Numbered from the stretch's first letter, positions 35,470-45,786 are shown. The stretch is 64,000 nucleotides of DNA from Nocardiopsis sp. FR4 (GCF_009830945.1 NZ_VWVV01000028.1:33510-97509); one strand, 5' to 3'. Numbers and translations are program-made. The notes: a model not told the origin generated them from the sequence alone.

Positions 35470-36500
35470 AGGGAGCCTCCCACGCGGTTGGTGCGGATGA
35501 TCAGGTAGACGAGGTAGGGGGCGCCGAGGACGCCGGTGATGACCCCGACCGGGTAGCGGGTGCCGAAGAGGAACTGCCCGCAGAAGTCGGCGGTCAGCAC
35601 CAGGAGGGCGCCCACCAGGGCGGAGGGCAGCAGGAGGGAGCCGTTGGGGCCGACCAGGCGGGCCGCGACGGGGCCGGAGAGGAAGGCGACGAAGGCGATG
35701 GGTCCGGCCGCGGAGGTGGCGAAGGCGATGAGCGCGACCGCGCCGGTGACCGCGATGAGCCGGGTGAGGTTGACCCGCACGCCCAGGGCGGATGCGGTGT
35801 CGTCGCCGAGCTGGAGGGCGGCGAGGCTGCCGGACTGGTGCAGGAGCACCGGGGCGAGGACGGCCAGGGCGAGCAGGACCGGGACGGTCTCGTCCCACGT
35901 GGCTCCGTTGAGGCTGCCGGTGAGCCAGCGCAGGGCCTCCTGAAGGTCCCATTGGGCCGCCTGGCTGAGGATGTGGTTGGTGACGCTGTCGAGCATGGCG
36001 GCGACGCCGATGCCGATGAGGATGAGTCGGGTTCCGGCCACGCCGCTCCGGAACGAGAGCGCGTACACGAGCACGGCCACCGCCAGACCCGCGACGATCG
36101 CGATTACCGACACTCCGGTCCGGTCCAGGGAGAGCACCACGATCGCGAAGGTGGCCGCGGCGCTGGCCCCCGAACTGATGCCGATGATGTCGGGGCTGGC
36201 GAGGGGGTTGCGCAGCATGGTCTGGAAGGTGACGCCGGCGAGCCCGAAGCACAGCCCGGACGCCACCGCCAGGGTGGCGCGGGGCAGGCGCAGCCGTCCG
36301 ACGGTGAAGGTGGCACCGGGGACCTCCTGGCCCAGGATGACCCGGACGACGTCGGCGGGCGGGTAGAAGGTGCGCCCGAACATCAGGGTCGCGGCGAAAC
36401 CCGCGACGATCAGGACCGCCAGGACGGTGACGACGGTGCGTCGTCGGCGGGCGCGCCGTTGGCGGCCGCGGGCGACGGTGGCGACGGTGGTGGTGCTCAT
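35466..36500 (-). CDS. FecCD-family siderophore permease
   Basis: 344 residues, ATG overlapping the stop of the upstream permease (ATGA). About nine or ten hydrophobic helices; FecCD signatures include RLPRATLAVASGLCFGLAG, RNPLASPDIIGISSGAS and GPIAFVAFLSGPVAARL. It pairs with the other permease to form the inner-membrane channel for ferric siderophore. The N-terminus is very basic (RGRQRRARRRR), consistent with positive-inside topology. Confidence 0.9.
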   Translation of the reverse strand: MSTTTVATVARGRQRRARRRRTVVTVLAVLIVAGFAATLMFGRTFYPPADVVRVILGQEVPGATFTVGRLRLPRATLAVASGLCFGLAGVTFQTMLRNPLASPDIIGISSGASAAATFAIVVLSLDRTGVSVIAIVAGLAVAVLVYALSFRSGVAGTRLILIGIGVAAMLDSVTNHILSQAAQWDLQEALRWLTGSLNGATWDETVPVLLALAVLAPVLLHQSGSLAALQLGDDTASALGVRVNLTRLIAVTGAVALIAFATSAAGPIAFVAFLSGPVAARLVGPNGSLLLPSALVGALLVLTADFCGQFLFGTRYPVGVITGVLGAPYLVYLIIRTNRVGGSL

Positions 36501-37540
36501 AGGGCCTGGATCTTCTGGCGGCGGGCGATGTAGATGAAGAAGGGTGCGCCGATCAGCGCGGTCACGATGCCCACGTCGATCTCGGCGGGGCGCACCGCGA
36601 TACGGCCGACCACGTCGGCGGCGGTGAGCAGGGCTGCGCCGCCGAGCGCGGAGAAGGGCAGCAGCCACCGGTGGTCGACGCCGACGAGGAGTCGGCACGC
36701 GTGCGGTACGACCAGGCCGACGAAGGCGATGGGTCCGGTGACGGCGGTGGCCGCTCCGCACAGGACGACGGCGCCGAGAGCGGCCGTCAGCCGGGTGGCG
36801 GCCACGCGTTGGCCCAGGCCGGCGGCGAGGTCCTCGCCCAGGGCGAGGAGGTTGAGTCCGCGGGCCGAGAGCAGGCAGACGAGGAAGCCGGCGGTGAGGA
36901 AGGGCAGGATCTGGGTGAGGTCGTCGTAGGTGCCGCCGCCGACGCCGCCGATCTGCCAGGAGCGGGCTCCGTCGGCGATGTCGCCGCGGCGCAGGACGAC
37001 GGCGCTGACGAAGGAGGCCAGGGCCGCGGAGGTGGCGGCTCCGGCGAGGGCGAGTTTGAGCGGGGTGGCGCCGCCGTGTCCCATGGAGCCGACCACGTAG
37101 ACGAAGGTCGCGGCCAGGCCGGCGCCGAGGATGGCCACCCAGGCGAAGCTGGTGGCGGAGGCGAGCCCGAAGTAGGCGATGCCGGTGACGACGGCGAGTG
37201 AGGCGCCCATGTTCACGCCCAGGATGCCCGGGTCGGCGAGGGGGTTGCGGGTCACGCCCTGCATGACCGCGCCGGAGACGCCGAGGGCGGCGCCGACGGC
37301 GACGGCGAGCAGGGTGCGGGGGATGCGTTTGGCGACGGCGGCGTGCGCGAAGCCCTCGGTGGATCCGCCGAAGGCCGCGATGATGTCGGCCCAGGTCACG
37401 GTGCGCGAGCCGACGGCGAAGGAGGTGAGGGCGAGCGCGACCAGGGCGGCCAGGACGAGGAGCAGCCACAGGGACCGCACGCGGCCGGGGCGCCGCCCGC
37501 GTGCGGCGCCCCGGCCGGGCGGTGCGTCGTGGGCCGTCAC
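36497..37540 (-). CDS. FecCD-family siderophore permease
   Basis: 347 residues from a GTG overlapping the binding-protein stop (GTGA). FecCD signatures: RIPRTLLAVAVGAALGVSGAVMQ, RNPLADPGILGVNMGAS, GPIAFVGLVVPHACRLLVG. It forms the second half of the ferric-siderophore channel. Together with its partner it shows the usual asymmetric FecC/FecD pair. Confidence 0.9.
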   Translation of the reverse strand: MTAHDAPPGRGAARGRRPGRVRSLWLLLVLAALVALALTSFAVGSRTVTWADIIAAFGGSTEGFAHAAVAKRIPRTLLAVAVGAALGVSGAVMQGVTRNPLADPGILGVNMGASLAVVTGIAYFGLASATSFAWVAILGAGLAATFVYVVGSMGHGGATPLKLALAGAATSAALASFVSAVVLRRGDIADGARSWQIGGVGGGTYDDLTQILPFLTAGFLVCLLSARGLNLLALGEDLAAGLGQRVAATRLTAALGAVVLCGAATAVTGPIAFVGLVVPHACRLLVGVDHRWLLPFSALGGAALLTAADVVGRIAVRPAEIDVGIVTALIGAPFFIYIARRQKIQAL

Positions 37541-38571
37541 CGGGCCTGGTCCGCGGCCTGGGCGAGGAGGGACAGGTAGTCGTCCAGGACCCAGGAGATG
37601 GACAGCGGGGTGGGGTTGGCGGCGGTGCCCAGGGGGCTGTCTCCGGGGAGGCTGACGACCGCGCCGTTGGCGACGGCGGGCATCTGGGAGAGCAGGGGGT
37701 CGGCCTCCAGGGTGCTGACGAGTTCGTCGCCGCCGTAGGTGACGATGATGTCGACGTCGTCGAAGGCGTCGGCCTGTTCGGCGCTCTGGGAGAGGGCGAA
37801 GAGGTCGGTCCCGGCGGAGGCGGTGGCGATGCTCTCGGGGGTGGTCAGGCCGATGTCCTCGAAGAAGAGGGCGCGGGTGTCGTGGGTGGTGTAGAAGCTG
37901 ACCTCGCTGAGGTCGGTGGTGTCCACGTGGGTGAGGAACATCGCGGAGCGGCCCTGGAGCTGCGGGTACTCCTCCAGCGCCTCCTCCGTCCGCTGTTCGA
38001 GGTCGGCGATGAGTTCCCGGCCCTCCTCGGCCATGCCGAGGGCCTGGCTGTTGATCTCGATGGTCTCGCGCCAGGGGGTGCCCCAGGCGGTCTCGGGGTA
38101 GGCGACGACGGGGGCGATCTCGCTCAGGGTGTCGTAGTCCTCCTGGGTGAGCCCGGAGTAGGCGGCCAGGATCACGTCCGGCCGGGTGTCGGCGACCGCC
38201 TCGAAGTCGATGCCGTCGGTCTCGTCGAAGAGGACGGGGGTCTCGGCGTCGAGTTCGCTGAGCTTCTCCTCGACCCAGGGCAGGACGCCGTCGCCGTTGT
38301 CGTCGCCGAAGTTGGCGGCGGCCATGCCGACGGGGACGACGCCCAGGGCGAGGGGGACCTCGTGGTTGGCCCAGTTGACAGTGGCGACCCGTTCGGGCCT
38401 GGTGTCGATGGTCGTGGTGCCGAGGGCGTGCTCGACGGTGACGGGGGTCCAGTCCTGGGCGTCGCCGCCGGTGGTGTCGGCGGTGTCGGCGGTGGACGAG
38501 GAGCAGGCGGCGAGTCCGGCGGTGAGCAGTGCGGCCGTGGAGAGCGCGGCCATCCTGGAGGGGCGGGGCAT
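37537..38571 (-). CDS. siderophore-binding lipoprotein of the ABC transporter
   Basis: 344 residues, ATG with GGAAGG upstream. The signal peptide ends LAACSS, with the lipobox Cys near residue 23, so it is anchored outside the membrane. The mature part is a FepB/FhuD-type clamshell with RPERVATVNWANHEVPLALG, RPDVILAAYSGLT and VDIIVTYGG. It captures a ferric siderophore of unknown type. First gene of the operon; iron box 176 bases upstream. Confidence 0.9.
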   Translation of the reverse strand: MPRPSRMAALSTAALLTAGLAACSSSTADTADTTGGDAQDWTPVTVEHALGTTTIDTRPERVATVNWANHEVPLALGVVPVGMAAANFGDDNGDGVLPWVEEKLSELDAETPVLFDETDGIDFEAVADTRPDVILAAYSGLTQEDYDTLSEIAPVVAYPETAWGTPWRETIEINSQALGMAEEGRELIADLEQRTEEALEEYPQLQGRSAMFLTHVDTTDLSEVSFYTTHDTRALFFEDIGLTTPESIATASAGTDLFALSQSAEQADAFDDVDIIVTYGGDELVSTLEADPLLSQMPAVANGAVVSLPGDSPLGTAANPTPLSISWVLDDYLSLLAQAADQAR

Positions 38572-38746
38572 GGTTTCCTTCCCGTTGCGGCCGTGTGGCC
38601 TCGGCCATGGCGGTGCCATGGTCCGGCTCCGGCGTCGCCCGGGCGTGCACGCGGGGGCGCGCGGCCTGGGAGGGGTCCGTGGGGGTGGACGTGCTGGCCC
38701 GGGGGGCAGGGGCGCACGTCGAACCGGCCACGGCGATGCCGGGAGG

Positions 38747-38765
38747 TTAGGTTTGCCTAGCCGAA
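38747..38765. promoter_or_regulatory. IdeR/DtxR iron box upstream of the siderophore operon
   Basis: TTAGGTTTGCCTAGCCGAA matches about 15 of 19 positions of the iron-box consensus. It lies between the siderophore operon and the AraC gene, both on the minus strand, 176 bases before the binding-protein ATG. The operon should be repressed when iron is sufficient. Confidence 0.75.
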
Positions 38766-38857
38766 TTTAGGGTGCCCTTGGTCGCTGTGCAATCGTGTGT
38801 TTGCGACATCTTCTGTAGTGAAACGGACAATCTGCTCCGGCATCACCGTCACCGCGG

Positions 38858-39700
38858 TCATTGCGTGCGGAACCGGCCCGGGCTCATCCCCGTGACGCGA
38901 CGGAAGGCCACGCCGAACGCGCTCGCCGAGTGGTACCCCACCCGCTCGGCGACCTCCTCGATCTCCTCGCCCAAGGCGAGCAGCGCGATCGCGTGCTGCA
39001 CCCGCGCGGTGGCCAGCCACTGGCTGAAGCCCAGGCCGGTCTCGGAGCGGAAGGCCCGTGTGATGGTGCGGGTGCTCACTCCCAGCCGCACCGCCCACCG
39101 GGCCAGGGTGGTGGTGTCGGCGGGGTCGGCGCGCACGGCCTCGACGATGGGGGCCAGCAGCGGTGCCTCGGGCATGTGCAGGAGCAGTTGGTGCTCGGCG
39201 GGGGCGAGCAGGTCGAGCACCATCGCCTCGGTCCGCGCGCGCTCCTGGGCGCCCAGGCCCTCGGTGTCGAGCCGGTCGAGCAGCAGCCGCAGCAGCGGGG
39301 TGACCTCCACCGCCACGGGCCGCTCGGCGAGCGGGGGCACCGCGTGCACCCCGAACTGGGCGGCGCGGTGCCAGGTCCCCGCGGGCGTCCAGCCGCTGTG
39401 GCGCGTTCCGGCCGGGATCCACAGGCCGACCGTGGGGGTGATCGTCCACACCCGGGCGCCGACCGTGGCCGAGGACGCGCCCCGGTGGTTCCACAGCAGT
39501 TCGTGCGTGGGGTGGGAGTGCTCCTCCCAGAAGGTGTCCCGGGGGATGACCTCGGTACTGCCTAGGACGACGAAGGGCACGTCGATCTCACCGGCGCCGT
39601 AGAGGGGGAGCCTGCGCCTGTCCGCCTGCCGCTCATGCGGCGCACCGGGCGGGCGCGGTCGGGCCTCCGCCGGGCCCGGTCGAAGGTGTGGTGTGGGCAC
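38858..39700 (-). CDS. AraC-family regulator with cupin N-domain
   Basis: About 280 residues from a GTG at 39700; a GTG at 39580 with GGTGAG upstream is an alternative start 40 codons later. The N-terminal half is a cupin-like sensor (HSHPTHELLWNHRG, WIPAGTRHSGW). The C-terminal 100 residues carry two AraC HTHs (LARWAVRLGVSTRTITRAFRSETG, EEVAERVGYHSASAFGVAFRRVTG). It lies directly upstream of the iron-uptake operon, so it may activate it in response to the siderophore, as known for AraC regulators of siderophore uptake; that is inference. Confidence 0.8.
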   Translation of the reverse strand: MPTPHLRPGPAEARPRPPGAPHERQADRRRLPLYGAGEIDVPFVVLGSTEVIPRDTFWEEHSHPTHELLWNHRGASSATVGARVWTITPTVGLWIPAGTRHSGWTPAGTWHRAAQFGVHAVPPLAERPVAVEVTPLLRLLLDRLDTEGLGAQERARTEAMVLDLLAPAEHQLLLHMPEAPLLAPIVEAVRADPADTTTLARWAVRLGVSTRTITRAFRSETGLGFSQWLATARVQHAIALLALGEEIEEVAERVGYHSASAFGVAFRRVTGMSPGRFRTQ

Positions 39701-39817
39701 GTCCGTCAGGTTATGCGCTGGTGGGGGAGGAGCTCGCGCCGAACTCCGCCCGCCGCGGGGCGGTGCTCGGTACGCTCCCGGAGGGAGCCCTGACACCGAG
39801 CAGCCCGGGAGTCGGTC

Positions 39818-40381
39818 ATGCGCGAGATCGAGGCCAAGTACCGCGTCGCGGACCGCGACGCCCTCCTGGCCGCCCTCCGGAGGGCCGGGGTGCGCCTGGC
39901 CGAGCCCGTCGGGCAGGACGACCAGGCCTACGCCCCCGCGGGCTGGGAGTTCGGAATGCCCAAGGCGGGCCGTACCTTCGCCCGGCTGCGCACTCAGTGC
40001 GGTCGGCACGTCTTCACCACCAAGACCCCCGCGGCCAACGCCATGGAGTGCGTGGAGCACGAGACCGCCGTCGCCGACCGCGAGCAGATGCACCGGGCCC
40101 TGGTGCGGATGGGCTACGTCCCGGCGGTGCGGATCGTCAAGACGCGCCGGGCGGGCGCCGCGGGGGAGATCGCGGTGTGCGTGGACGAACTGCGCGGCCT
40201 CGGTGTCTTCCTGGAGGTGGAGCTGACCGTGGACGACGACCGCGACGGCCCGGCGGCACAGACGGCCCTGGATACCTGGGTGCGTTCGCTGGGTGTTGGG
40301 CTGGAGCGCACCACCGACACCTACGACACCCTGGTGCACGCCGCCGCCCGCGCCGGGGCGGCGCGGGCGGGCGGAAACTGA
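39818..40381 (+). CDS. CYTH-domain protein (class IV adenylate cyclase/triphosphatase-like)
   Basis: 187 residues. The N-terminal REIEAKYRV contains the CYTH ExExK motif, with further Arg/Lys and Glu strands (FARLRTQ, KTRRAG, VFLEVELTVDD) lining the tunnel. CYTH enzymes act on triphosphates: adenylate cyclase CyaB, thiamine triphosphatase or inorganic triphosphatase. Which one applies here is not determinable. Stands alone, convergent with paaK. Confidence 0.83.
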   Translation: MREIEAKYRVADRDALLAALRRAGVRLAEPVGQDDQAYAPAGWEFGMPKAGRTFARLRTQCGRHVFTTKTPAANAMECVEHETAVADREQMHRALVRMGYVPAVRIVKTRRAGAAGEIAVCVDELRGLGVFLEVELTVDDDRDGPAAQTALDTWVRSLGVGLERTTDTYDTLVHAAARAGAARAGGN

Positions 40382-40422
40382 GCGTGGGGGAGCCGCTGGT
40401 CCCGGCCGGGTGCCCGACGGCC

Positions 40423-40466
40423 CCGGCCGCCGCGGGAACCTCCCCTGGTCTCCCCGCGGCGGCCGG
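40423..40466. terminator. bidirectional terminator between the CYTH gene and paaK
   Basis: 14-bp perfect stem, CCGGCCGCCGCGGG (40423-40436) with CCCGCGGCGGCCGG (40453-40466), loop of 16 bases, in the gap between two convergent genes. Confidence 0.65.
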
Positions 40467-40481
40467 TTCCGCGGCTCCGGG

Positions 40482-41834
40482 TCAGTCCCGGGGCCGCTGG
40501 TCGATGATGCGGCGGAACTTGCCCACCGAGCGCTCGATCCGCTCGGGGTCGACCACGTCCACCGTCACGCTCACACCCACCCGGTCCTTGACGGTGGCGG
40601 TGATCTCCCGGGCCAGCGCCGCGCGGCGTTCGGCGGTGCAGCCGGGGGCGGCCTCCACGCGCACGGCCATGCGGTCCAGGCGCCCCTCCCGGGTGAGCAC
40701 GAGCTGGAAGTGCGGGGCGAGCCCGTCCAGGCCCAGGACGATCTCCTCGATCTGGGTGGGGAAGACGTTGACCCCGCGCAGGATGATCATGTCGTCGCTG
40801 CGGCCGGTGACCTTGTCCATGCGGCGCATGGGGCGGGCTGTGCCCGGGCGCAGGGTGGTCAGGTCGCGGGTGCGGTAGCGGATGACGGGCATGGCCTGCT
40901 TGGTCAGCGAGGTGAAGACCAGTTCGCCGTACTCCCCGTCGGGCAGCACGTCCTGGGTGAGGGGGTCGACCACCTCGGGGTAGAAGTGGTCCTCCCACAC
41001 GTGCAGGCCGTCCTTGGTCTCCACGCACTCGTTGGCCACCCCCGGGCCCATGACCTCCGACAGGCCGTAGATGTCCACGGCGTGCAGGTCGAAGCGCCGC
41101 TCGATCTCGGCGCGCATCTTCTCGGTCCAGGGCTCGGCGCCGAAGATCCCGACCTTGAGCGAGGTGCTACGCGGGTCGATTCCCTGATGCTCGAACTCGT
41201 CCAGGAGTGTCAGCATGTAGCTGGGGGTGACCATGATGACGTCGGGCTCGAAGTCCTGGATGAGCTGGACCTGTTTGGCCGTCTGCCCGCCCGAGGCGGG
41301 GATGACCGTGCAGCCCAGCCGCTCGGCGCCGTAGTGGGCGCCCAGGCCGCCGGTGAAGAGCCCGTAGCCGTAGGACACGTGCACCTTGTGTCCGGGGCGT
41401 CCGCCCGCGGCGCGGATGGAGCGGGCCACGACCTCGGCCCAGGTGTCGATGTCCTCGCGCGTGTAGCCCACGACGGTGGGGCGGCCGGTGGTCCCGCTGG
41501 AGGCGTGGACGCGGCTGACCCGGTCCTGGGGGACGGCGAACATCCCGAAGGGGTAGTTCTCGCGCAGGTCGGCCTTGGTGGTGTGCGGGAAGTGGCGCAG
41601 GTCCTCCAGTTCCCTGAGGTCCTGGGGCCGCACCCCGGCCTCGTCGAACTTGCGGCGGTACAGGGGCACGTTGGCGTAGGCGTGCTCCAGGGTCCAGCGA
41701 AGGCGCGTGAGCTGCAGGGCGCGCAGCTCGTCGACGCTCATGCGCTCGGCCGGGTCCAGCAGCTCGGGCTCGGGCGCCCGCCCCAGGCGGGTGGCGCCGC
41801 CGGCGGCGAGCGTGGGGGCGTCGTGGCTTGCCAT
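40482..41834 (-). CDS. paaK: phenylacetate-CoA ligase
   Basis: 450 residues, ATG with GGAGAGG upstream. The AMP-forming core motif is HASSGTTGRPT, with YGLSEVMGPGV and FGAEPWTE; the C-terminal RSDDMIILRGVNVFPTQIE and GKFRRI belong to the lid domain with the catalytic Lys. It activates phenylacetate to phenylacetyl-CoA with ATP, the first step of the pathway. Divergent from the paaJ operon, sharing the TetR-type operator at 41952-41965. Confidence 0.93.
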   Translation of the reverse strand: MASHDAPTLAAGGATRLGRAPEPELLDPAERMSVDELRALQLTRLRWTLEHAYANVPLYRRKFDEAGVRPQDLRELEDLRHFPHTTKADLRENYPFGMFAVPQDRVSRVHASSGTTGRPTVVGYTREDIDTWAEVVARSIRAAGGRPGHKVHVSYGYGLFTGGLGAHYGAERLGCTVIPASGGQTAKQVQLIQDFEPDVIMVTPSYMLTLLDEFEHQGIDPRSTSLKVGIFGAEPWTEKMRAEIERRFDLHAVDIYGLSEVMGPGVANECVETKDGLHVWEDHFYPEVVDPLTQDVLPDGEYGELVFTSLTKQAMPVIRYRTRDLTTLRPGTARPMRRMDKVTGRSDDMIILRGVNVFPTQIEEIVLGLDGLAPHFQLVLTREGRLDRMAVRVEAAPGCTAERRAALAREITATVKDRVGVSVTVDVVDPERIERSVGKFRRIIDQRPRD

Positions 41835-41951
41835 GGGCCTCTCCGTGTACTGTGCGCGGAACCCGCCGGGGCCGGTCCCCTGGCCGGGGAGGCGGGTGCG
41901 CGCGGATGGTGTCGGCACGGTCCGTCACGGGGCGGACCGACTTGCTTACTG

Positions 41952-41965
41952 ACCGAACGTTCGGT
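41952..41965. promoter_or_regulatory. TetR-type paa operator 1
   Basis: ACCGAACGTTCGGT, a perfect 14-bp palindrome, between paaK and the paaJ-F-H-G operon. The surrounding bases TTACTG and TA are identical in the second copy at 45808-45821. It is probably the binding site of a PaaR-like TetR repressor released by phenylacetyl-CoA. That regulator is not in the window. Confidence 0.8.
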
Positions 41966-42016
41966 TACTAATGCATTAACGCAGTCTCCGGACAGCGGTG
42001 TCAAGGAGAAGTGTCG

Positions 42017-42076
42017 ATGAGTTCACAGGTGGCGGTGGCGCGGGTCACCGCCCTGATCTTGGGAGGCCGCACGTGA
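42017..42076 (+). CDS. 19-residue leader peptide coupled to the thiolase gene
   Basis: ATG with a perfect AAGGAG upstream encodes [19 protein letters not shown]. Its TGA overlaps the thiolase GTG (GTGA). The strong ribosome-binding site and exact stop-start overlap suggest that its translation helps ribosomes enter the thiolase gene. The peptide itself may have no function. A spurious short frame is possible because a second ribosome-binding site (GGGAGG) also serves the thiolase directly. Confidence 0.5.
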   Translation: MSSQVAVARVTALILGGRT

Positions 42077-43308
42077 GCGAGGTCTACGTGGTCGACGGGG
42101 TGCGAACCCCCCAGGGGCGCTACGGAGGCGCCCTGGCCGCCGTCCGTCCCGACGACCTGGCCGCCACGGCCGTGGCCGAGGCGGTGCGCCGCGCGGGCGT
42201 GCCCGGGAACGCCGTCGACGAGGTCATCCTCGGCGCCGCCAACCAGGCCGGTGAGGACAACCGCAACGTGGCCCGCATGGCGGCGCTGCTGGCCGGGCTG
42301 GACCCGAGCGTGCCCGGCTACACCGTCAACCGGCTGTGCGCCAGCGGCCTGACCGCCGTGGCCTCGGCCGCCCAGGCCATCCGCGCGGGCGAGGCCGACG
42401 TGGTGGTCGCGGGCGGCGTGGAGTCCATGACCCGCGCCCCCTGGGTGATGGCCAAGCCCGGCACCCCCTGGGCCAAACCGGGCGAGGTCGCCGACACCTC
42501 CCTGGGCTGGCGTTTCACCAACCCCCGCTTCTCCGCCCACGACGCCGACGTCCCCGCCGACGCCGCCCCCGAGGAGCTGCGCTACACCCTGTCCATGGGC
42601 GAGACCGCCGAGGAGGTCGCCCGCCTGGAGGGGCTCACCCGCCAGGAGTGCGACGCCTTCGCCCTGCGCAGCCACGAGCGCGCCGTGGCCGCCGCCGAGG
42701 CGGGCCGCTTCGAGGCCGAGACCGTCCCGGTCACCGTGCACGGGCGCAAGGGCCAGACCCACGAGGTCGCCGCCGACGAGGGGCCGCGCCCCGGCTCCTC
42801 CCTGGAGAGCCTGGCCAAGCTGCGCCCGGTCTTCCGCGAGGGCGGCATCGTCACCGCGGGCAACTCCTCCTCCCTGTCCGACGGCGCCTCGGCCCTGGTG
42901 CTGGCGGGGGAGGAGGCGGTGCGCCGCCACGGCCTGACCCCCCGGGCCCGCGTGGTCGCCGCCGCCTCGGCGGGCGTGGCCCCCCAGCTCATGGGCCTTG
43001 GACCGGTCCCGGCCACCCGCAAGGCGCTCGACCGCGCCGGGTGGGCGCTGGAGGAGGTCGGAGCCGTGGAGCTCAACGAGGCCTTCGCCGCCCAGTCCCT
43101 GGCCGTCATGCGCCAGCTCAAACTGGACGAGGCCCGGGTCAACGCCGACGGCGGCGCCATCGCCCTGGGCCACCCGCTGGGCAGCTCGGGCGCCCGCATC
43201 CTGGTCACCCTGCTCCACCGCATGGAACGCGAGGGGACCGCCCGCGGCCTGGCCACCCTGTGCGTGGGCGTGGGCCAGGGCACCGCGCTTCTGGTGGAGC
43301 GCCCGTGA
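42073..43308 (+). CDS. paaJ: phenylacetate-pathway thiolase (3-oxoadipyl-CoA / 3-oxo-dehydrosuberyl-CoA)
   Basis: 411 residues. The nucleophilic Cys89 is in NRLCASGL, the second active-site region in ELNEAFAAQ, the catalytic His in [16 protein letters not shown] and the C-terminal Cys in LCVGVGQG. It cleaves 3-oxoadipyl-CoA to succinyl-CoA and acetyl-CoA, and also the 3-oxo-5,6-dehydrosuberyl-CoA formed after ring opening. GTG start with GGGAGG upstream; its stop overlaps paaF (GTGA). Confidence 0.92.
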   Translation: MSEVYVVDGVRTPQGRYGGALAAVRPDDLAATAVAEAVRRAGVPGNAVDEVILGAANQAGEDNRNVARMAALLAGLDPSVPGYTVNRLCASGLTAVASAAQAIRAGEADVVVAGGVESMTRAPWVMAKPGTPWAKPGEVADTSLGWRFTNPRFSAHDADVPADAAPEELRYTLSMGETAEEVARLEGLTRQECDAFALRSHERAVAAAEAGRFEAETVPVTVHGRKGQTHEVAADEGPRPGSSLESLAKLRPVFREGGIVTAGNSSSLSDGASALVLAGEEAVRRHGLTPRARVVAAASAGVAPQLMGLGPVPATRKALDRAGWALEEVGAVELNEAFAAQSLAVMRQLKLDEARVNADGGAIALGHPLGSSGARILVTLLHRMEREGTARGLATLCVGVGQGTALLVERP

Positions 43309-44047
43309 CCGACCAGGACCCCACCACGCTCAACGTCGACTGGCGCCCGGACCGCGTCGTGGTCGAGCTGTACCGGCCCCAGGCGCGCAACGCCATCAAC
43401 GCCCGGATGATCCGGGATCTGCACGGGGTGTGCGAGCGCCTGGAGGCCGAGCCCCGGCCGCTGCTGCTGACCGGGCACGGCACCGTGTTCGCGGGCGGCG
43501 CCGACATCGCCGAGCTGCGCGAGCGCGGCCGCGAGGAGGCCCTGGCGGGCATCAACAGCCGCCTGTTCGAGCGCCTGCACCGCCTCCCGGCACCCACCGT
43601 CGCGGCCGTGGACGGCTACGCGCTGGGCGGCGGCGCCGAGCTGTCCTACGCCTGCGACATCCGCATCGCCACCCCCACCGCCGTGTTCGCCCAGCCCGAG
43701 CCGGGCCTGGGCATCATCGCCGGAGCGGGCGCGTGCTGGCGGCTGCGGGAGCTGGTCGGCGCCTCGGTGGCCAAGCAGGTACTGCTGGGCGGCTACCGCC
43801 TGGACGCCGAGGCGGCCCTGCGGCACGGCCTGGTCGCCGAGGTCGTGCCCTCCGAGGAGCTGCGCGAGCGCGCCCACGCCCTGCTGGACCGCATGGCCGC
43901 CTCCTCCGCTCTGGCGCTGCGCATGACCAAGATGGTCCTGGACGCCGACGGGCCGCACCCGCTGGCCGACGACCTGACGCAGGCGGTGCTGTTCGAGAGC
44001 GCCGACAAGCACGACCGCATGACCCGTTTCCTGGAGAGGAAGAAGCG

Positions 44048-44051
<4 letters not shown>
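43305..44051 (+). CDS. paaF: enoyl-CoA hydratase of the phenylacetate pathway
   Basis: 248 residues from a GTG overlapping the thiolase stop. Crotonase-fold motifs: [14 protein letters not shown] (oxyanion loop) and [17 protein letters not shown] with the CoA-binding Gly run, followed by [16 protein letters not shown]. In the pathway it hydrates 2,3-dehydroadipyl-CoA. Naming as paaF rather than paaG rests on gene order and the downstream second crotonase. Its stop overlaps the paaH TTG. Confidence 0.82.
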
Positions 44052-44938
<887 letters not shown>

Positions 44939-44942
44939 GGCG

Positions 44943-45746
44943 TTGAGTGAGGACACGGCGACCGCGACCCCGGCGGCGGAGTTCGGGGAGGCCGACGGGC
45001 TGGCCACGGTGCGGCTGCGCACGCCCGCGCTGACCGTGCGGGCCAAGGAGGACCTGCTGGCGGCGCTGCGGCGGGCCGCGGAGTCCACCACCGCCCGCGC
45101 GGTGCTGCTGCTGGGCTCGGACCGGGCCTTCTGCGTGGGCCAGGACCTGGCCGAGCACGCCCGGGGCCTGGAGGAGCGGCCCACCGGTGCACTGGACACC
45201 GTGCGCGAGCACTACAACCCCATCGTGCTGGCCCTGGAGGAGATCCGGGTGCCGGTGGTGGTCGGGATCGGCGGCGCCTGCGTGGGGGCCGGGCTCGGCT
45301 TCGCGCTGGCGGGCGACGTGCGCGTGGCGGCGCGCCGGGCCAAGTTCGGCACCGCCTTCACCGGGATCGGCCTGGCCTCGGACTCGGGGCTGGCCTACCG
45401 CCTGGTGGCCTCGCTGGGCCAGGCGCGCGCCATGGAGCTCATGCTGCTGGGCACGGTCTTCGGCGCCGACCGCGCCCTGGAGCTGGGCCTGGTCACCGAG
45501 GTCGTGGACGACGACGCCTGGGAGCGGCGCGCCGGCGAGCTCGCCGCCCAGCTGGCCGCGGGCCCCACCCGCGCGTTCGCGGCGGCCAAGCGCGAGGTGC
45601 GCGCGGCGGCCGTGGGCGGACGGGAGCTGGCCGAGCTGCTGGAGGAGGAGGCCGACCTGCAGAACCAGCTGGGCCGCACCGACGACCACGCGGGCGCGGT
45701 CCGCGCGTTCCTGGACAAGCGCAAACCGACCTTCACCGGAAGCTGA
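44943..45746 (+). CDS. paaG: oxepin-CoA-forming isomerase / enoyl-CoA hydratase
   Basis: 267 residues from a TTG five bases after paaH. Crotonase motifs: FCVGQDLAEHARG, VGIGGACVGAGLGFALAGD and GTAFTGIGLASDSG. The GLASDSG region is typical of PaaG, which isomerises the ring epoxide to oxepin-CoA. A paaG role is favoured over a second paaF because it is the last gene of the operon and has this motif. Confidence 0.83.
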   Translation: MSEDTATATPAAEFGEADGLATVRLRTPALTVRAKEDLLAALRRAAESTTARAVLLLGSDRAFCVGQDLAEHARGLEERPTGALDTVREHYNPIVLALEEIRVPVVVGIGGACVGAGLGFALAGDVRVAARRAKFGTAFTGIGLASDSGLAYRLVASLGQARAMELMLLGTVFGADRALELGLVTEVVDDDAWERRAGELAAQLAAGPTRAFAAAKREVRAAAVGGRELAELLEEEADLQNQLGRTDDHAGAVRAFLDKRKPTFTGS

Positions 45747-45754
45747 GCTGGGCC

Positions 45755-45786
45755 TCCCCCGCCCGCGGACTTGCCCGGGCGGGGGA
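45755..45786 (+). terminator. terminator of the paaJ-F-H-G operon
   Basis: 11-bp stem (45755-45765 with 45776-45786), loop of ten bases, nine bases downstream of the paaG stop and before the second paa operator. Confidence 0.6.
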
